Source of the DNA: Granulicella pectinivorans
Lineage (GTDB): Bacteria; Acidobacteriota; Terriglobia; Terriglobales; Acidobacteriaceae
Direction of reading: 5' to 3'
Assembly (NCBI RefSeq): GCF_900114625.1
Contig: NZ_FOZL01000001.1
Span: forward strand, 558,001-622,000
DNA: 64,000 nt
The notes under the pieces are model-generated. The model worked only from the letters and a program-made list of their open reading frames with translations, made no database searches and was not told where the DNA came from. Position numbers and translations under genes: made by a program. Positions 34,974-43,168 of this stretch are shown piece after piece (within the stretch, counting starts at the first letter, position 1; each line of letters opens with the position of its first letter).

Positions 34974-35283
34974 ATAGGCGCGATTCTAAATGGCGGGCGA
35001 CCGGACCGGCTAGGAAGCTGTATTTCCGGGAAAAGTACTATCGTGCGCAATCCGGGCAACTTTCCCTGGCGTTTCTTGTTTCAGAGGGTGTAAGGTCGCA
35101 TCCTTTCGAGCAGGTGATCGGATCGGGTCCCGCAAAAAAAGCGAAGGATGTGAGGATATCTTGCCACTACAGAGCGTTTCCGAGAATCACACAGAACAGA
35201 CGTGGAAGCCCCAAAGCAGGCGTCCACGCAACCATAGAAGGCTTTTTCTGGTGCCCCCGGCACCGGTGACTCGGAGGAAGCAG
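34974..35283. other. Intergenic region with tandem hairpins before a tiny ORF
   Basis: I see no larger gene in these 310 bp. Two short stems occur near the right end: CGTGGA/TCCACG (35201-35228) and GGTGCC/GGCACC (35250-35264), directly before a GGAGG ribosome site. It also contains the upstream region of the DUF2393 gene. Confidence 0.4.
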
Positions 35284-35364
35284 ATGAGATGGGACACGCG
35301 ATTGAAACAGGTTGGGGTCGTCCTGGTGGGCGCGGCGTTGGCCTGGCTGGTGCTCTGGGCCTAA
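35284..35364 (+). CDS. Possible 26-residue membrane peptide
   Basis: An ATG six bases after a strong GGAGG site opens a 26-codon frame: a basic N-terminus (MRWDTRLK) followed by one hydrophobic helix (VGVVLVGAALAWLVLWA). That is a complete single-pass architecture in miniature. It is too short to be certain from sequence alone; no family is recognised. It lies opposite no other gene and 72 bases before a hairpin. Confidence 0.4.
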   Translation: MRWDTRLKQVGVVLVGAALAWLVLWA

Positions 35365-35435
35365 AGACGCCGATCTGCCGGACGAGCCCGCTGCGCGCGG
35401 TGCGGTCACTTCGTGACTCATCGCTGTTAGGGATG

Positions 35436-35458
35436 TGCGGGCCTTTTTTTGGCCCGCA
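35436..35458. terminator. Hairpin between the tiny ORF and the DnaC-like gene
   Basis: Stem TGCGGGCC / GGCCCGCA with a seven-T loop on the plus strand. It lies 9 bases past the stop of the DnaC-like gene and could end transcription from either side, though there is no separate U-tract. Confidence 0.55.
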
Positions 35459-35466
35459 TGGAATGC

Positions 35467-36210
35467 TTATGCGAAGCTGGCGCGCTTGACCTTCTGGCGG
35501 AAGTCCTCGCCCTGCATCTCGACGACGACGCACATCTCCTGCAGGCGGGAACGCATGCGTTCTCCGATGCGGTCGCCCAGGGTTTCTTCGCGGCTGCGCG
35601 CGTTGGGGTCCAATGGAGCGAGGTTCGCGTAGTTCGTGGTGATGATGGTGGTGCGGCGGTCGTTGTAGCGCGTGTTCAGAATGTGCGCGACGGTATCCCA
35701 TACCCAATCGGTGGGTTTGTTGGCGCCTAGTTCGTCGAGGACCAGGACCTCGGCCTCGAAGACGGGGCGCAGGATCTCCATCTCGGTGGAGGAGTTGGAC
35801 TTGTTGTAGGAGTTCTGGACCTGCTTGAGGAGGTCGCGGTAGTCGTAGAAGAGGCCGGTGGCTCCGCGCTCGGTGACGAGGGCCTGCAGGATGCCGACGG
35901 CGAGATGGGTTTTGCCTACGCCGATGGAGCCGGTGAGGAGGAGGCCGGTGCCGTTGGTTTCGACCGGGTAGCCTTCGACGAAGCGGCGTGCGCGCAGGTG
36001 GGCGGCGGTGAGGGTGCGGTTGGACGAGGGAAAGTGCGTGTCGAAGGACTCGAGCGAGCAGTGCTCGTAGCGTTTGGGGATGTTCGCACGGGTGAGGAGC
36101 CGGTTGGCTCGTTTCTGGACCTGACAGATGCAGGTGGTCGCGACCTGACGGCCGTTTTCTTGAACAATGCGCAGTCCGGCGCCTTCGCAGATGGGGCAAA
36201 CTTCAGCCAT
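35467..36210 (-). CDS. DnaC/IstB-like AAA+ ATPase
   Basis: A 247-residue ATPase. An N-terminal cysteine cluster (CPIC ... CIC) like the zinc finger of DnaC/DnaI helicase loaders is followed by a Walker A motif (TGSIGVGKTHLAVG), a Walker B (VLVLDELGANKPTDW) and sensor region ITTNYANL. These features fit a replicative helicase loader rather than an IS21 helper, and no transposase is nearby. The start MAEVCPIC at 36210 is chosen because the zinc finger follows at once; MGMAEV at 36216 is possible. It is divergent from rpmE. Confidence 0.85.
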   Translation of the reverse strand: MAEVCPICEGAGLRIVQENGRQVATTCICQVQKRANRLLTRANIPKRYEHCSLESFDTHFPSSNRTLTAAHLRARRFVEGYPVETNGTGLLLTGSIGVGKTHLAVGILQALVTERGATGLFYDYRDLLKQVQNSYNKSNSSTEMEILRPVFEAEVLVLDELGANKPTDWVWDTVAHILNTRYNDRRTTIITTNYANLAPLDPNARSREETLGDRIGERMRSRLQEMCVVVEMQGEDFRQKVKRASFA

Positions 36211-36240
36211 ACCCATCCAGTATGGCAGGGGTTTGAATCG

Positions 36241-36269
36241 TTGGGTGGGGTGTGGGAATCGTATACAAT
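36241..36269 (+). promoter_or_regulatory. Probable sigma-70-type promoter of rpmE
   Basis: TTGGGT (36241-36246) and TACAAT (36264-36269) are separated by 17 bases, about 120 bases before the rpmE start. It is the best vegetative-type promoter I can pick in this divergent region. Confidence 0.5.
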
Positions 36270-36390
36270 AGTGGAAAGCATTCCTGCGGGAGTGACTTAG
36301 GCTGTGCGACAGGTTCATCGATGTGACGTGAGTATGTCCGTTTGCAAGCGATCCGCGCGCCGACACAATCTGATCGACGAAGGAATTTCA

Positions 36391-36627
36391 ATGCCTAAGG
36401 CAAATATTCACCCGGATTACCACGCCACGACCGTCAAGTGCGCGTGCGGTACCTCGTTTGAGACGCGTTCGACCCACAAGGGCGACATCGTTCTCGAAAT
36501 CTGCTCCGCCTGCCACCCGTTCTTCACCGGCAAGCAGAAGCTGATCGATACGGCTGGCCGTGTCGAGCGCTTCCGTCGCAAGTTCGCCAAGTCCGATGCG
36601 GGCAAGGCTGCCGAAGCCGCGAAGTAA
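36391..36627 (+). CDS. rpmE: 50S ribosomal protein L31
   Basis: A 78-residue ribosomal protein. It starts MPKANIHPDY, the L31 signature, and retains cysteines (CACG ... CSAC) that bind zinc in C+ type L31. The ATG at 36391 follows AAGGAA; the longer upstream frame is not used. The C-terminal tail is Lys/Ala-rich. A terminator follows at 36650. Confidence 0.95.
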   Translation: MPKANIHPDYHATTVKCACGTSFETRSTHKGDIVLEICSACHPFFTGKQKLIDTAGRVERFRRKFAKSDAGKAAEAAK

Positions 36628-36649
36628 GAGCTTTTCAACCAAAACTGAG

Positions 36650-36672
36650 AGGCCTCCGCGCTGTGCGGGGGC
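36650..36672 (+). terminator. Terminator of rpmE
   Basis: Stem AGGCCTCCGC / GCGGGGGCCT with a five-base loop, then TTCGTT, 22 bases after the rpmE stop and before the dihydrouridine synthase gene. Confidence 0.75.
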
Positions 36673-36695
36673 CTTTCGTTCGATAGGCTGGACCC

Positions 36696-37952
36696 ATGAA
36701 GAAGCGATACACCCTCGAAAAGAAGCAGTGGGACGATCCCATCGAGCATGCGATGCCCGAGCGGGCGCGTGTGCCTGCCTCGTTCGACATTGGCGGTGTG
36801 CGGATTGCGCCGGCGACGGTGCTGGCCCCGATGGCGGGTGTTACCGATACGGTGTTTCGGCGCTTCATCAAAAATGCCAGCATGTTTTCCACCGGTGAGG
36901 GTGGAGATGTGGAAACCGCGACGACGAATCAACAGTCCGGCTGCGGGCTCATCATGACGGAGTTTACGTCGGCCGATGGGCTGTCGCGGATGCGGGAGAC
37001 GAAGCGCAAGCGGTATCTGACGTATTACGACGACGAGCACCCGATTTCGGCGCAGTTGTTTGGGTCCAATCCGGTGACGCTGGCCGATTCGGCGCGGATC
37101 TGCCAGGATGCCGGGTTCGATATCGTCGACCTGAATCTGGGGTGTCCGGCGAAGCGGGTGGTGGCGTGCAATGGCGGGTCGGGACTGCTGCGGGATCTGC
37201 CGTTGATTGGGGAGATCTTCAAGGCGGTGCGGGCGGCGGTGTCGATTCCCTTCACCGTGAAGTTCCGGATGGGATGGAACGACAAGAACATCGTCTGTGT
37301 GGAGCTGGCGAAGATGGCGGAGGACTGCGGGTTGAACGCGGTTGCGCTGCACGCCAGGACGCGTGAGGATGGGTACACCGGGCAGGCTCGCTGGGAGTGG
37401 ATTGCTGCGGTGAAGGATGCAGTTTCGATTCCGGTGATCGGGAACGGGGATGTTCGTACGCCTGAAGACGCCGCAGCCATGGTCGAGAAGACCAGGTGCG
37501 ACGCGGTGATGATTGGGCGAGTGGCTCCGGCGAACCCGTGGATCTTCCGGCAGATTGCGCAGTACACGGCAACGGGGCGGTACGACTCTCCGACCGACCA
37601 GGACCGGTACCGGATGATTCGGGACTACTTCCAGAAGATGGTCGAAGAGATTGAGATGGAGAACGCCAACGAGATTGCGCGGGCCGAGGCGATCACGGCG
37701 GCGGGTCAGATCGCGCGGGAGAAGCAGGCTCGTGACTGCGTGGGGAAGATGAAGCAGTTTGCGGCGTGGTTCACGCATGGTGTGCCGGGTGGTGGCGCGC
37801 TGCGGAAGCAGATCTTCGATGCGAAGAAGGGTGCCGCGGTGTTGGACGCGGTGGATGAGTTCTTTACGCGGCGGGCTGAGGCTGCGGTTGCTTCTGAAGA
37901 AGATGAGGTCGTGCCAGCCGAGCTGGTGCCGGCAGGCGAGTACTGCGACTAA
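36696..37952 (+). CDS. dusB: tRNA-dihydrouridine synthase (DusB-like)
   Basis: A 418-residue FMN enzyme that reduces uridines in tRNA D-loops. Conserved elements are LAPMAGVTDTVFRR (FMN loop), QLFGSNP, the active-site Cys in DLNLGCPAKRV, VKFRMGWND, HARTREDGYTG and VIGNGDV. It is longer than DusB of E. coli (321 residues): ~25 extra N-terminal residues, a ~20-residue loop after MFSTGEGGDVET, and an acidic C-terminal tail. The exact target base cannot be set from sequence alone. Confidence 0.9.
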   Translation: MKKRYTLEKKQWDDPIEHAMPERARVPASFDIGGVRIAPATVLAPMAGVTDTVFRRFIKNASMFSTGEGGDVETATTNQQSGCGLIMTEFTSADGLSRMRETKRKRYLTYYDDEHPISAQLFGSNPVTLADSARICQDAGFDIVDLNLGCPAKRVVACNGGSGLLRDLPLIGEIFKAVRAAVSIPFTVKFRMGWNDKNIVCVELAKMAEDCGLNAVALHARTREDGYTGQARWEWIAAVKDAVSIPVIGNGDVRTPEDAAAMVEKTRCDAVMIGRVAPANPWIFRQIAQYTATGRYDSPTDQDRYRMIRDYFQKMVEEIEMENANEIARAEAITAAGQIAREKQARDCVGKMKQFAAWFTHGVPGGGALRKQIFDAKKGAAVLDAVDEFFTRRAEAAVASEEDEVVPAELVPAGEYCD

Positions 37953-37963
37953 CGGCTTCGTCT

Positions 37964-39223
37964 TCAGGCCGCGATGGCGCGGCCTTTGGTCTCCGGGATC
38001 CAGATCCAGCAGCATGCAGCCGCCAGGAAGGCGAGACCCGCCACGCCGAACGCCGCTCCGAAGCCGTGCTGCTGGGCCATACTGCCGACGGCGAAGGGTG
38101 CGATGGCGCTAGCGATGCGTCCGGTGTTGTAGGCGAATCCCATACCGGTAGCGCGGATGCCGGTCTCGAAGATCTCGGACGTGACTGCTGCAAAACCTGT
38201 GAAGTAGCCGGTGCCGAAGAAGGCCAGAAACGGCCCGAGGATCAGGAGCAGAAGCGGCGTGTGCAGGTGTCCGTAGAGGAACATGAGGGCCGCTGCCGTG
38301 ATGAGGAAGACGATGTAACAACGTTTGCGTCCGAGGGCGTCCGCCAGGAAGCCGAACGAGATATATCCGAACCACATGCCTCCCTGCATGGCGATGACGG
38401 TGTACGACATGGCGTGCGCAGAGAGGCCGAGGCCACCGCGGGCGGCGGGCAACGAGAGGTAGGCCGGTACCCAGAGGTTGAAGCCCCACCAGGCGAAGAG
38501 GCAGAAGGCGTTCATGAGCGTGACGGCCGCGGTGGTCCAGCGGAGGTCGGGGGTGAAGAGGTGTTTGAAGCCAGCGATGGCGTGGGGGTTGCGGTTCGTC
38601 AGCCTTCTCTGATGGATCCAGGCATCGGGCTCGGGGACGTTGCGACGGATGAAGAGGGTGAAGAGCGCGGGGATCAGACCGACGAAGAAGACGGGACGCC
38701 AGCCTTTCCAGGGAAGGATGATGCCGGCGGTGAGTGCGGCGAGGGCGTAGCCGATGGCCCAGCAGCTCTGCATAAGTCCGAGGGCCTTGCCGCGATGTTC
38801 GGCAGGCCATGTCTCCGAGACGAGAGCGGCGCCGGAGGCCCATTCGCCGCCGACTCCGATACCGAGGAGGATGCGGAAGATCGCGAGTTCGACGACGGTG
38901 TGGGCGAATCCGCAGGCGGCGGTGAAGACGGCATAGATGAGAACGGACCAGACGAGGGCGCGTGTGCGTCCGAAGCGGTCGGCGATGAGGCCGAAGAGTA
39001 GCCCACCGAAGGCGGCGGCAATGAGTGTGATGGAGCCCAGGATGCCGGCGGTCTGTTTGGACATGCCGAGGTCGAGGATGAGCGAGGCCAGCACCAGCGC
39101 GTAGAGCATGACGTCGAAGGCGTCGAGCAGCCAGCCGAGCGAGGCAGCGGCCAGGGCCTTGCGGGCGTGCGAGGTAGACTGGCGCCACCAGTCGAAGCGT
39201 CCGGTGGGCTGTGTGAGCGGCAT
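37964..39223 (-). CDS. Major facilitator superfamily transporter (sialate/sugar acid:H+ symporter-like)
   Basis: A 419-residue, twelve-helix protein. The MFS signature between helices 2 and 3 reads GLIADRFGRTRAL, with a second copy GFLADALGRKRC in the other half, and LGIGVGGEWASGAALVSE is typical of the sugar/aromatic acid symporter group that includes NanT. The start MPLTQPT at 39223 is preferred to a GTG at 39238. It is divergent from a GH20 hexosaminidase gene, which suggests amino-sugar uptake; the substrate is not proven. Confidence 0.85.
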   Translation of the reverse strand: MPLTQPTGRFDWWRQSTSHARKALAAASLGWLLDAFDVMLYALVLASLILDLGMSKQTAGILGSITLIAAAFGGLLFGLIADRFGRTRALVWSVLIYAVFTAACGFAHTVVELAIFRILLGIGVGGEWASGAALVSETWPAEHRGKALGLMQSCWAIGYALAALTAGIILPWKGWRPVFFVGLIPALFTLFIRRNVPEPDAWIHQRRLTNRNPHAIAGFKHLFTPDLRWTTAAVTLMNAFCLFAWWGFNLWVPAYLSLPAARGGLGLSAHAMSYTVIAMQGGMWFGYISFGFLADALGRKRCYIVFLITAAALMFLYGHLHTPLLLLILGPFLAFFGTGYFTGFAAVTSEIFETGIRATGMGFAYNTGRIASAIAPFAVGSMAQQHGFGAAFGVAGLAFLAAACCWIWIPETKGRAIAA

Positions 39224-39276
39224 GAGTTCGTATACCACAGCAAATGCGGCGAAGCCCTGTCTTAGGCCGGGGAAGG

Positions 39277-39468
39277 TTACTTTTTCTTTGCCTTCCCGAA
39301 CGTCGTGCCGAAGTCTTTGCGAATCGGCTTCGGCCAGCTTCAGAGGGTGTCGAGCGTGTCGCCCTCCCAGGAGATGGGCGCGCGTTTGACCTTGGTTTGC
39401 ATCGCTTCAGACGGATATAGCCATATTTCGATGAAGCCGTCCCGGATATTTTCGGAAGCACCGGGCAT
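39277..39468 (-). pseudogene. Possible remnant of a HigB/Gp49-like toxin
   Basis: Between the MFS and GH20 genes, one minus-strand frame reads MPGASENIRDGF ... APISWEGDTLDTL, a TGA stop (39340-39342), then SWPKPIRKDFGTTFGKAKKK and a TAA at 39277. The segment around the stop resembles the start of phage-derived Gp49/HigB toxins (a 'GDSLDALRxFP' type motif), as if one codon had become TGA and the rest of the gene were lost. No antitoxin is adjacent. This is a weak call based on a short stretch. Confidence 0.33.
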
Positions 39469-39511
39469 TCGTCCCATTTCCACGCCCCTGTCTTTCGGTA
39501 TCGTGGTGCTC

Positions 39512-41545
39512 ATGATGAAAACACGTGTTCTGGCTTTGGCGGCAGTGGCTTGTCTGGCGAGCGGGATTGCCCCCGCTCAGGATCGTTTTCGCGATGTCAT
39601 GCTGCCGAAACCGGCGGCGGTCACTGCGGGCTCCGGAGCGCTCGCACTCGATTCGACGTTTGCCTTTACGCCTTCGGGCGATGCGCGGCTGGATGCGGCT
39701 GTGGCACGTGCGATTCGTCGCGTTGAAAAAGCGACCGGGCTGCCCCATGCGGGTGCAGGCAACGTCGTTGTGGTGGGCAAGACACCGCTCACACTGAAGG
39801 TCGCGGCTCCGGGCGGTGCCGTACAGGGATTCGAAGAGGATGAGAGCTACAAGCTGACCGTGACCTCGGCTGGGGTTGAGATCGACGCGGCGACCGATGT
39901 CGGTGCGATGCATGCGCTCGAGACGATGATCCAGTTGATCCAGGCACACGGCGATGGCTATGTTCTGCCTGCCGTCACGGTTGACGACAAACCGCGGTTC
40001 GCGTGGCGCGGGTTGATGATCGACTGCGGACGGCACTTCGAGCCGGTTGCGGTGATCGAGCGGACGCTGGATGGTATGGCAGCCGTGAAGCTGAACGTCT
40101 TTCACTGGCACCTGACGGAAGACCAGGGCTTTCGCATGGAGAGCAAGGTCTATCCGAAGCTGACTGGAGCTGGCTCCGATGGGCTCTTCTATTCGCAGGA
40201 GCAGGCGCGTGAGGTGGTCGCGTATGCCAGGGCTCGCGGTATCCGCGTGGTGCCAGAGTTCGAGATGCCGGGACATAGCCAGGCCTGGCTGTATGCCTAT
40301 CCGGAGTATGCGAGCGGCACGGTTCCCACCGACATTCGCCGCGAGTTCGGGGTGAGCAAATTCGCGATCGATCCGACGCGGCCTGAGACCTACACGTTCA
40401 TCAAGGCTTTCCTGACCGAGATGGCGGGGATCTTTCCCGATGAGTATGTCCACATCGGAGGCGATGAGGCTCCGGCGCCGGACTGGAAGACGAACCCGAA
40501 GATCGTTGCGTTCATGAAGAGCAAAGGCCTGAAGGACAACGATGCGATGCAGGCCTACTTCAACACGCAGATTCTCGCGATCCTGAAGGGACTGAACAAG
40601 CGCATGATGGGCTGGGATGAGGTGCTGACCCCAGGTCTGCCGAAGGATGTCGTGGTGCAGTCGTGGCGCGGCGTGGCTTCGCTGGCAAAGGGTGCGAAGC
40701 TCGGCTATCAGGGCGTGTTGTCGGCTCCTTATTACCTCGATGCCATGAAGCCCGCGGGGGTGATCTATCTGGCTGACCCCATCGACCCGGCGGCAGGCTT
40801 GTCGTCCGAAGAGACAGCCAGGGTACTGGGCGGCGAGGTGACGATGTGGGCCGAGCAGCTTGACGCTCACACCATCGACTCACGTATCTGGCCCCGCACG
40901 GCGGCGGTTGCGGAGCGGTTCTGGTCGGCGGCGAGCGTGAAGGATGTCGATGATATGTACCGGCGGCTTGGGCCCATGTCCGTAGAGCTGGAGGGTCTGG
41001 GGCTGACGCACCTGCAGTCGGGCGACGCGGGTCTTCGGGAGCTTGCGGGTACCGAACATATCTCGGAGCTGCGGCGTTTTGCCTCGGCACTGGAGCCGGT
41101 AAGCTTCGGCGAGCGGTACAAGGAGCAGAAGACGAACCAGTTGACGGCACTCGACCGCTTCGTCGATGCGGTTCGGCCGGACCCCTCGAACAAGCACTCG
41201 GTCGAGGTGGGGATCAATAAGCTGATCGCCTCGCCGACGGATAAGGCGAATGCTGCCGATCTGACGAAGTACTTTGAAGAGCTGGCGGCCACGGTGCCTG
41301 AGGTGAAGGCGCAGATGAAGGGTCATCCGCGGCTGGCGGAGATCTCGACGCGGGCGGACCAGATGACGGCACTGACTGGGATCGCCCAGGAGGCGATCGG
41401 CTATCTCAGCGAGGGCAAGAAGGCTCCGGCGGGATGGAAGGCCGCGGCAACCGCCAAGCTGGCGGAGGCGAAGAAGCCCTCGGCGGTAGTGCGGTTTATC
41501 TTTCTGGAGCCGTTGAACAAGCTGGTGGCGGCTGTGCAGGAGTAG
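39512..41545 (+). CDS. Exported family 20 glycoside hydrolase (beta-N-acetylhexosaminidase)
   Basis: A 677-residue protein with a signal peptide (ALAAVACLASGIAPAQ), a GH20b-type N-terminal domain, and the GH20 barrel: WRGLMIDCGRHF, NVFHWHLTEDQGFR, PEFEMPGHSQAW, and the catalytic Asp-Glu in HIGGDEAP (about residue 315). It removes terminal GlcNAc or GalNAc from glycans or chitin fragments by substrate-assisted catalysis. A ~190-residue helical C-terminal region follows. The ATG at 39512 or 39515 starts the signal peptide. The divergent MFS transporter may import the product. Confidence 0.93.
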   Translation: MMKTRVLALAAVACLASGIAPAQDRFRDVMLPKPAAVTAGSGALALDSTFAFTPSGDARLDAAVARAIRRVEKATGLPHAGAGNVVVVGKTPLTLKVAAPGGAVQGFEEDESYKLTVTSAGVEIDAATDVGAMHALETMIQLIQAHGDGYVLPAVTVDDKPRFAWRGLMIDCGRHFEPVAVIERTLDGMAAVKLNVFHWHLTEDQGFRMESKVYPKLTGAGSDGLFYSQEQAREVVAYARARGIRVVPEFEMPGHSQAWLYAYPEYASGTVPTDIRREFGVSKFAIDPTRPETYTFIKAFLTEMAGIFPDEYVHIGGDEAPAPDWKTNPKIVAFMKSKGLKDNDAMQAYFNTQILAILKGLNKRMMGWDEVLTPGLPKDVVVQSWRGVASLAKGAKLGYQGVLSAPYYLDAMKPAGVIYLADPIDPAAGLSSEETARVLGGEVTMWAEQLDAHTIDSRIWPRTAAVAERFWSAASVKDVDDMYRRLGPMSVELEGLGLTHLQSGDAGLRELAGTEHISELRRFASALEPVSFGERYKEQKTNQLTALDRFVDAVRPDPSNKHSVEVGINKLIASPTDKANAADLTKYFEELAATVPEVKAQMKGHPRLAEISTRADQMTALTGIAQEAIGYLSEGKKAPAGWKAAATAKLAEAKKPSAVVRFIFLEPLNKLVAAVQE

Positions 41546-41547
41546 CT

Positions 41548-43161
41548 TCAATCGGTGTCGTGCAGAGGTGAGTCGGTGTGGCGTTTGCGCCACACCGACT
41601 TTACTTTTTTGCGCCAGCGTTCATCGAGCGCGATGAGGGTCCAGTCGACTCTTGGGCTGAGGTGACGGAGGATGGTTTCAGTTGCCGGGTGGATGCGCAA
41701 GGCTGGAGCGACCAGGAAGAGGCGTGGCGGCTCGTTGGAGAGGACGATGCCGCCGAAGTAGCCGTGGCGCTGGAACTCTCCCAGACCGGTTACGTTGTCC
41801 GGGTTCTGCTGGTGATGATGGCGGACGCGGATCCAGTAGTCCAGCCCCTGGAGCGCGAGGTGCAGGTCCTCTTCGACCTTCAACTCGATGACCGCGAGAC
41901 GGCCATCGGCGGTCACGGTCAAGAGGTCGAGCATGCCTCGATCGGCGGCGGCGAAGGCGGGCACCTGCGCGTACACCGCGTCGCTCTGGAGCTTTATGTC
42001 GTGAGCTTCCAGGGGAGCCACATCGCGACGGAGAGAGGATTCCAGCCAGCGCTCCGGCTGCATGCGGAAGAGGGGGTCGCGGCGGTCCCCATCTGGATGG
42101 CGGCGGGCGAAGAGTTGTTGGACAAGCTCGCGGAGGGTAGGTTCGGTGTCGGGGGTGAGGGGCGTTTCGTTGGCCCCGGTGCCGAAGGTGACGATCTGTT
42201 CGCGGTTGAAGCTGTTCACCGAGGCCTGCATCCGGACACGGGCAAACTCCAGGCCATGCAGGAGGAAGGCGAGTTCGGTCGCGGAGCGGATGCGCTGCTC
42301 TATGTCGGGGTGCCGCTCCGCTGGCACCAACTGCAAGACGCGGGCGGCGGATTCGGCGAAGCGCTCGCGGGCGGTCGTCAGGCTGGGCGCGTGCTGGAGA
42401 TGGGTGTGCAGGTTACCATGGTCGCCTGCGTCGCGCTCGGTCAGGGCTTCGGTCTTCGGGTCCAGTTCGTAGAGCTCCCACCGGGTTGCGGCGCTGAGCC
42501 AGGGGAGACGCGAGAGGGTCAGCGACGCCGTGCCACGGGGCACGATGAGGCGCAGCCCCTGGAAGAGCCTGCGGCCTCCCGCGTTCTCGCGGCAGTACGC
42601 CAGCCACAGAATGCCGAGTGTGAGGATGCCGTCGATGGTGGCTTGCTGCTCGGTCTCGTTGATCCCTATGACGGCCCATGCCTTTTGCCCCTGTGTCTGG
42701 ATGCCCCGCGCGTAGGCCGGACCGAAGGATTTTTCGAGGTCCATCGCGGTCCGGAAGGCTTCGGGCTTCTGCTCGGGAAAGGCGCGCAGGAGGGCTCGTT
42801 CGAGTACCCGGAGATACTTCGTCCGGATGGCCTCGCGCGTGGAGGGCGTGCGGCGATCACGGTCGGCGGTCAGTTCGAGAAGCTGGGGTTTGGTCTGGCC
42901 GAAGCGTTGCGTGGTGATCTTGAGAACGTGTTTGCGAGGTTCCACCGCCGTGATGCGCCGGACGAGGTTGGCGTCCTCGCTCCAGAGGTGCAGCGTGCAG
43001 CGGTTGTGCTCGGTGGAGAGCGTGTACTTCGCGGTGCGCATGTCGAAGAGTGCTTTACCGTCTTCGAGGAGTGCGGCTGCGGGGTAGTCGGCGAGGAAGG
43101 CTTCGAGCGCGGACGCGATCTCGGTAGGACTTTGCGCGGGAAGCTCTGGGCGCGGAGGCAT
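41548..43161 (-). CDS. Large uncharacterised protein with a PD-(D/E)XK nuclease-like domain
   Basis: I recognise no named family for the 537-residue protein. The N-terminal ~400 residues are soluble, Arg/Leu-rich and mixed alpha/beta. Near residues 420-455 it shows a restriction-endonuclease-like core: MLDLLTVTADGRLAVIELKVEEDLHLALQGLDYW, with Asp, then Glu-x-Lys (IELKV) and a following helix with a Gln/Asp-Tyr pair, as in NucS/DUF91-type nucleases. The C-terminus is basic. No methyltransferase or helicase is nearby, so a house-keeping DNA repair or defence role are both open. It abuts the GH20 gene tail-to-tail with 2 bases between. Confidence 0.7.
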   Translation of the reverse strand: MPPRPELPAQSPTEIASALEAFLADYPAAALLEDGKALFDMRTAKYTLSTEHNRCTLHLWSEDANLVRRITAVEPRKHVLKITTQRFGQTKPQLLELTADRDRRTPSTREAIRTKYLRVLERALLRAFPEQKPEAFRTAMDLEKSFGPAYARGIQTQGQKAWAVIGINETEQQATIDGILTLGILWLAYCRENAGGRRLFQGLRLIVPRGTASLTLSRLPWLSAATRWELYELDPKTEALTERDAGDHGNLHTHLQHAPSLTTARERFAESAARVLQLVPAERHPDIEQRIRSATELAFLLHGLEFARVRMQASVNSFNREQIVTFGTGANETPLTPDTEPTLRELVQQLFARRHPDGDRRDPLFRMQPERWLESSLRRDVAPLEAHDIKLQSDAVYAQVPAFAAADRGMLDLLTVTADGRLAVIELKVEEDLHLALQGLDYWIRVRHHHQQNPDNVTGLGEFQRHGYFGGIVLSNEPPRLFLVAPALRIHPATETILRHLSPRVDWTLIALDERWRKKVKSVWRKRHTDSPLHDTD

Positions 43162-43168
43162 GTCGGCA

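Noticed and set aside
35161..35283. Known riboswitch in the leader before the tiny ORF
   Set aside because: The two stems do not match the core of any riboswitch class I can recall; only simple hairpins are claimed.
35467..36210. IS21-type IstB transposition helper as an identity for the DnaC-like ATPase
   Set aside because: No IstA transposase or terminal repeats are nearby, and the N-terminal cysteine finger suits helicase loaders.
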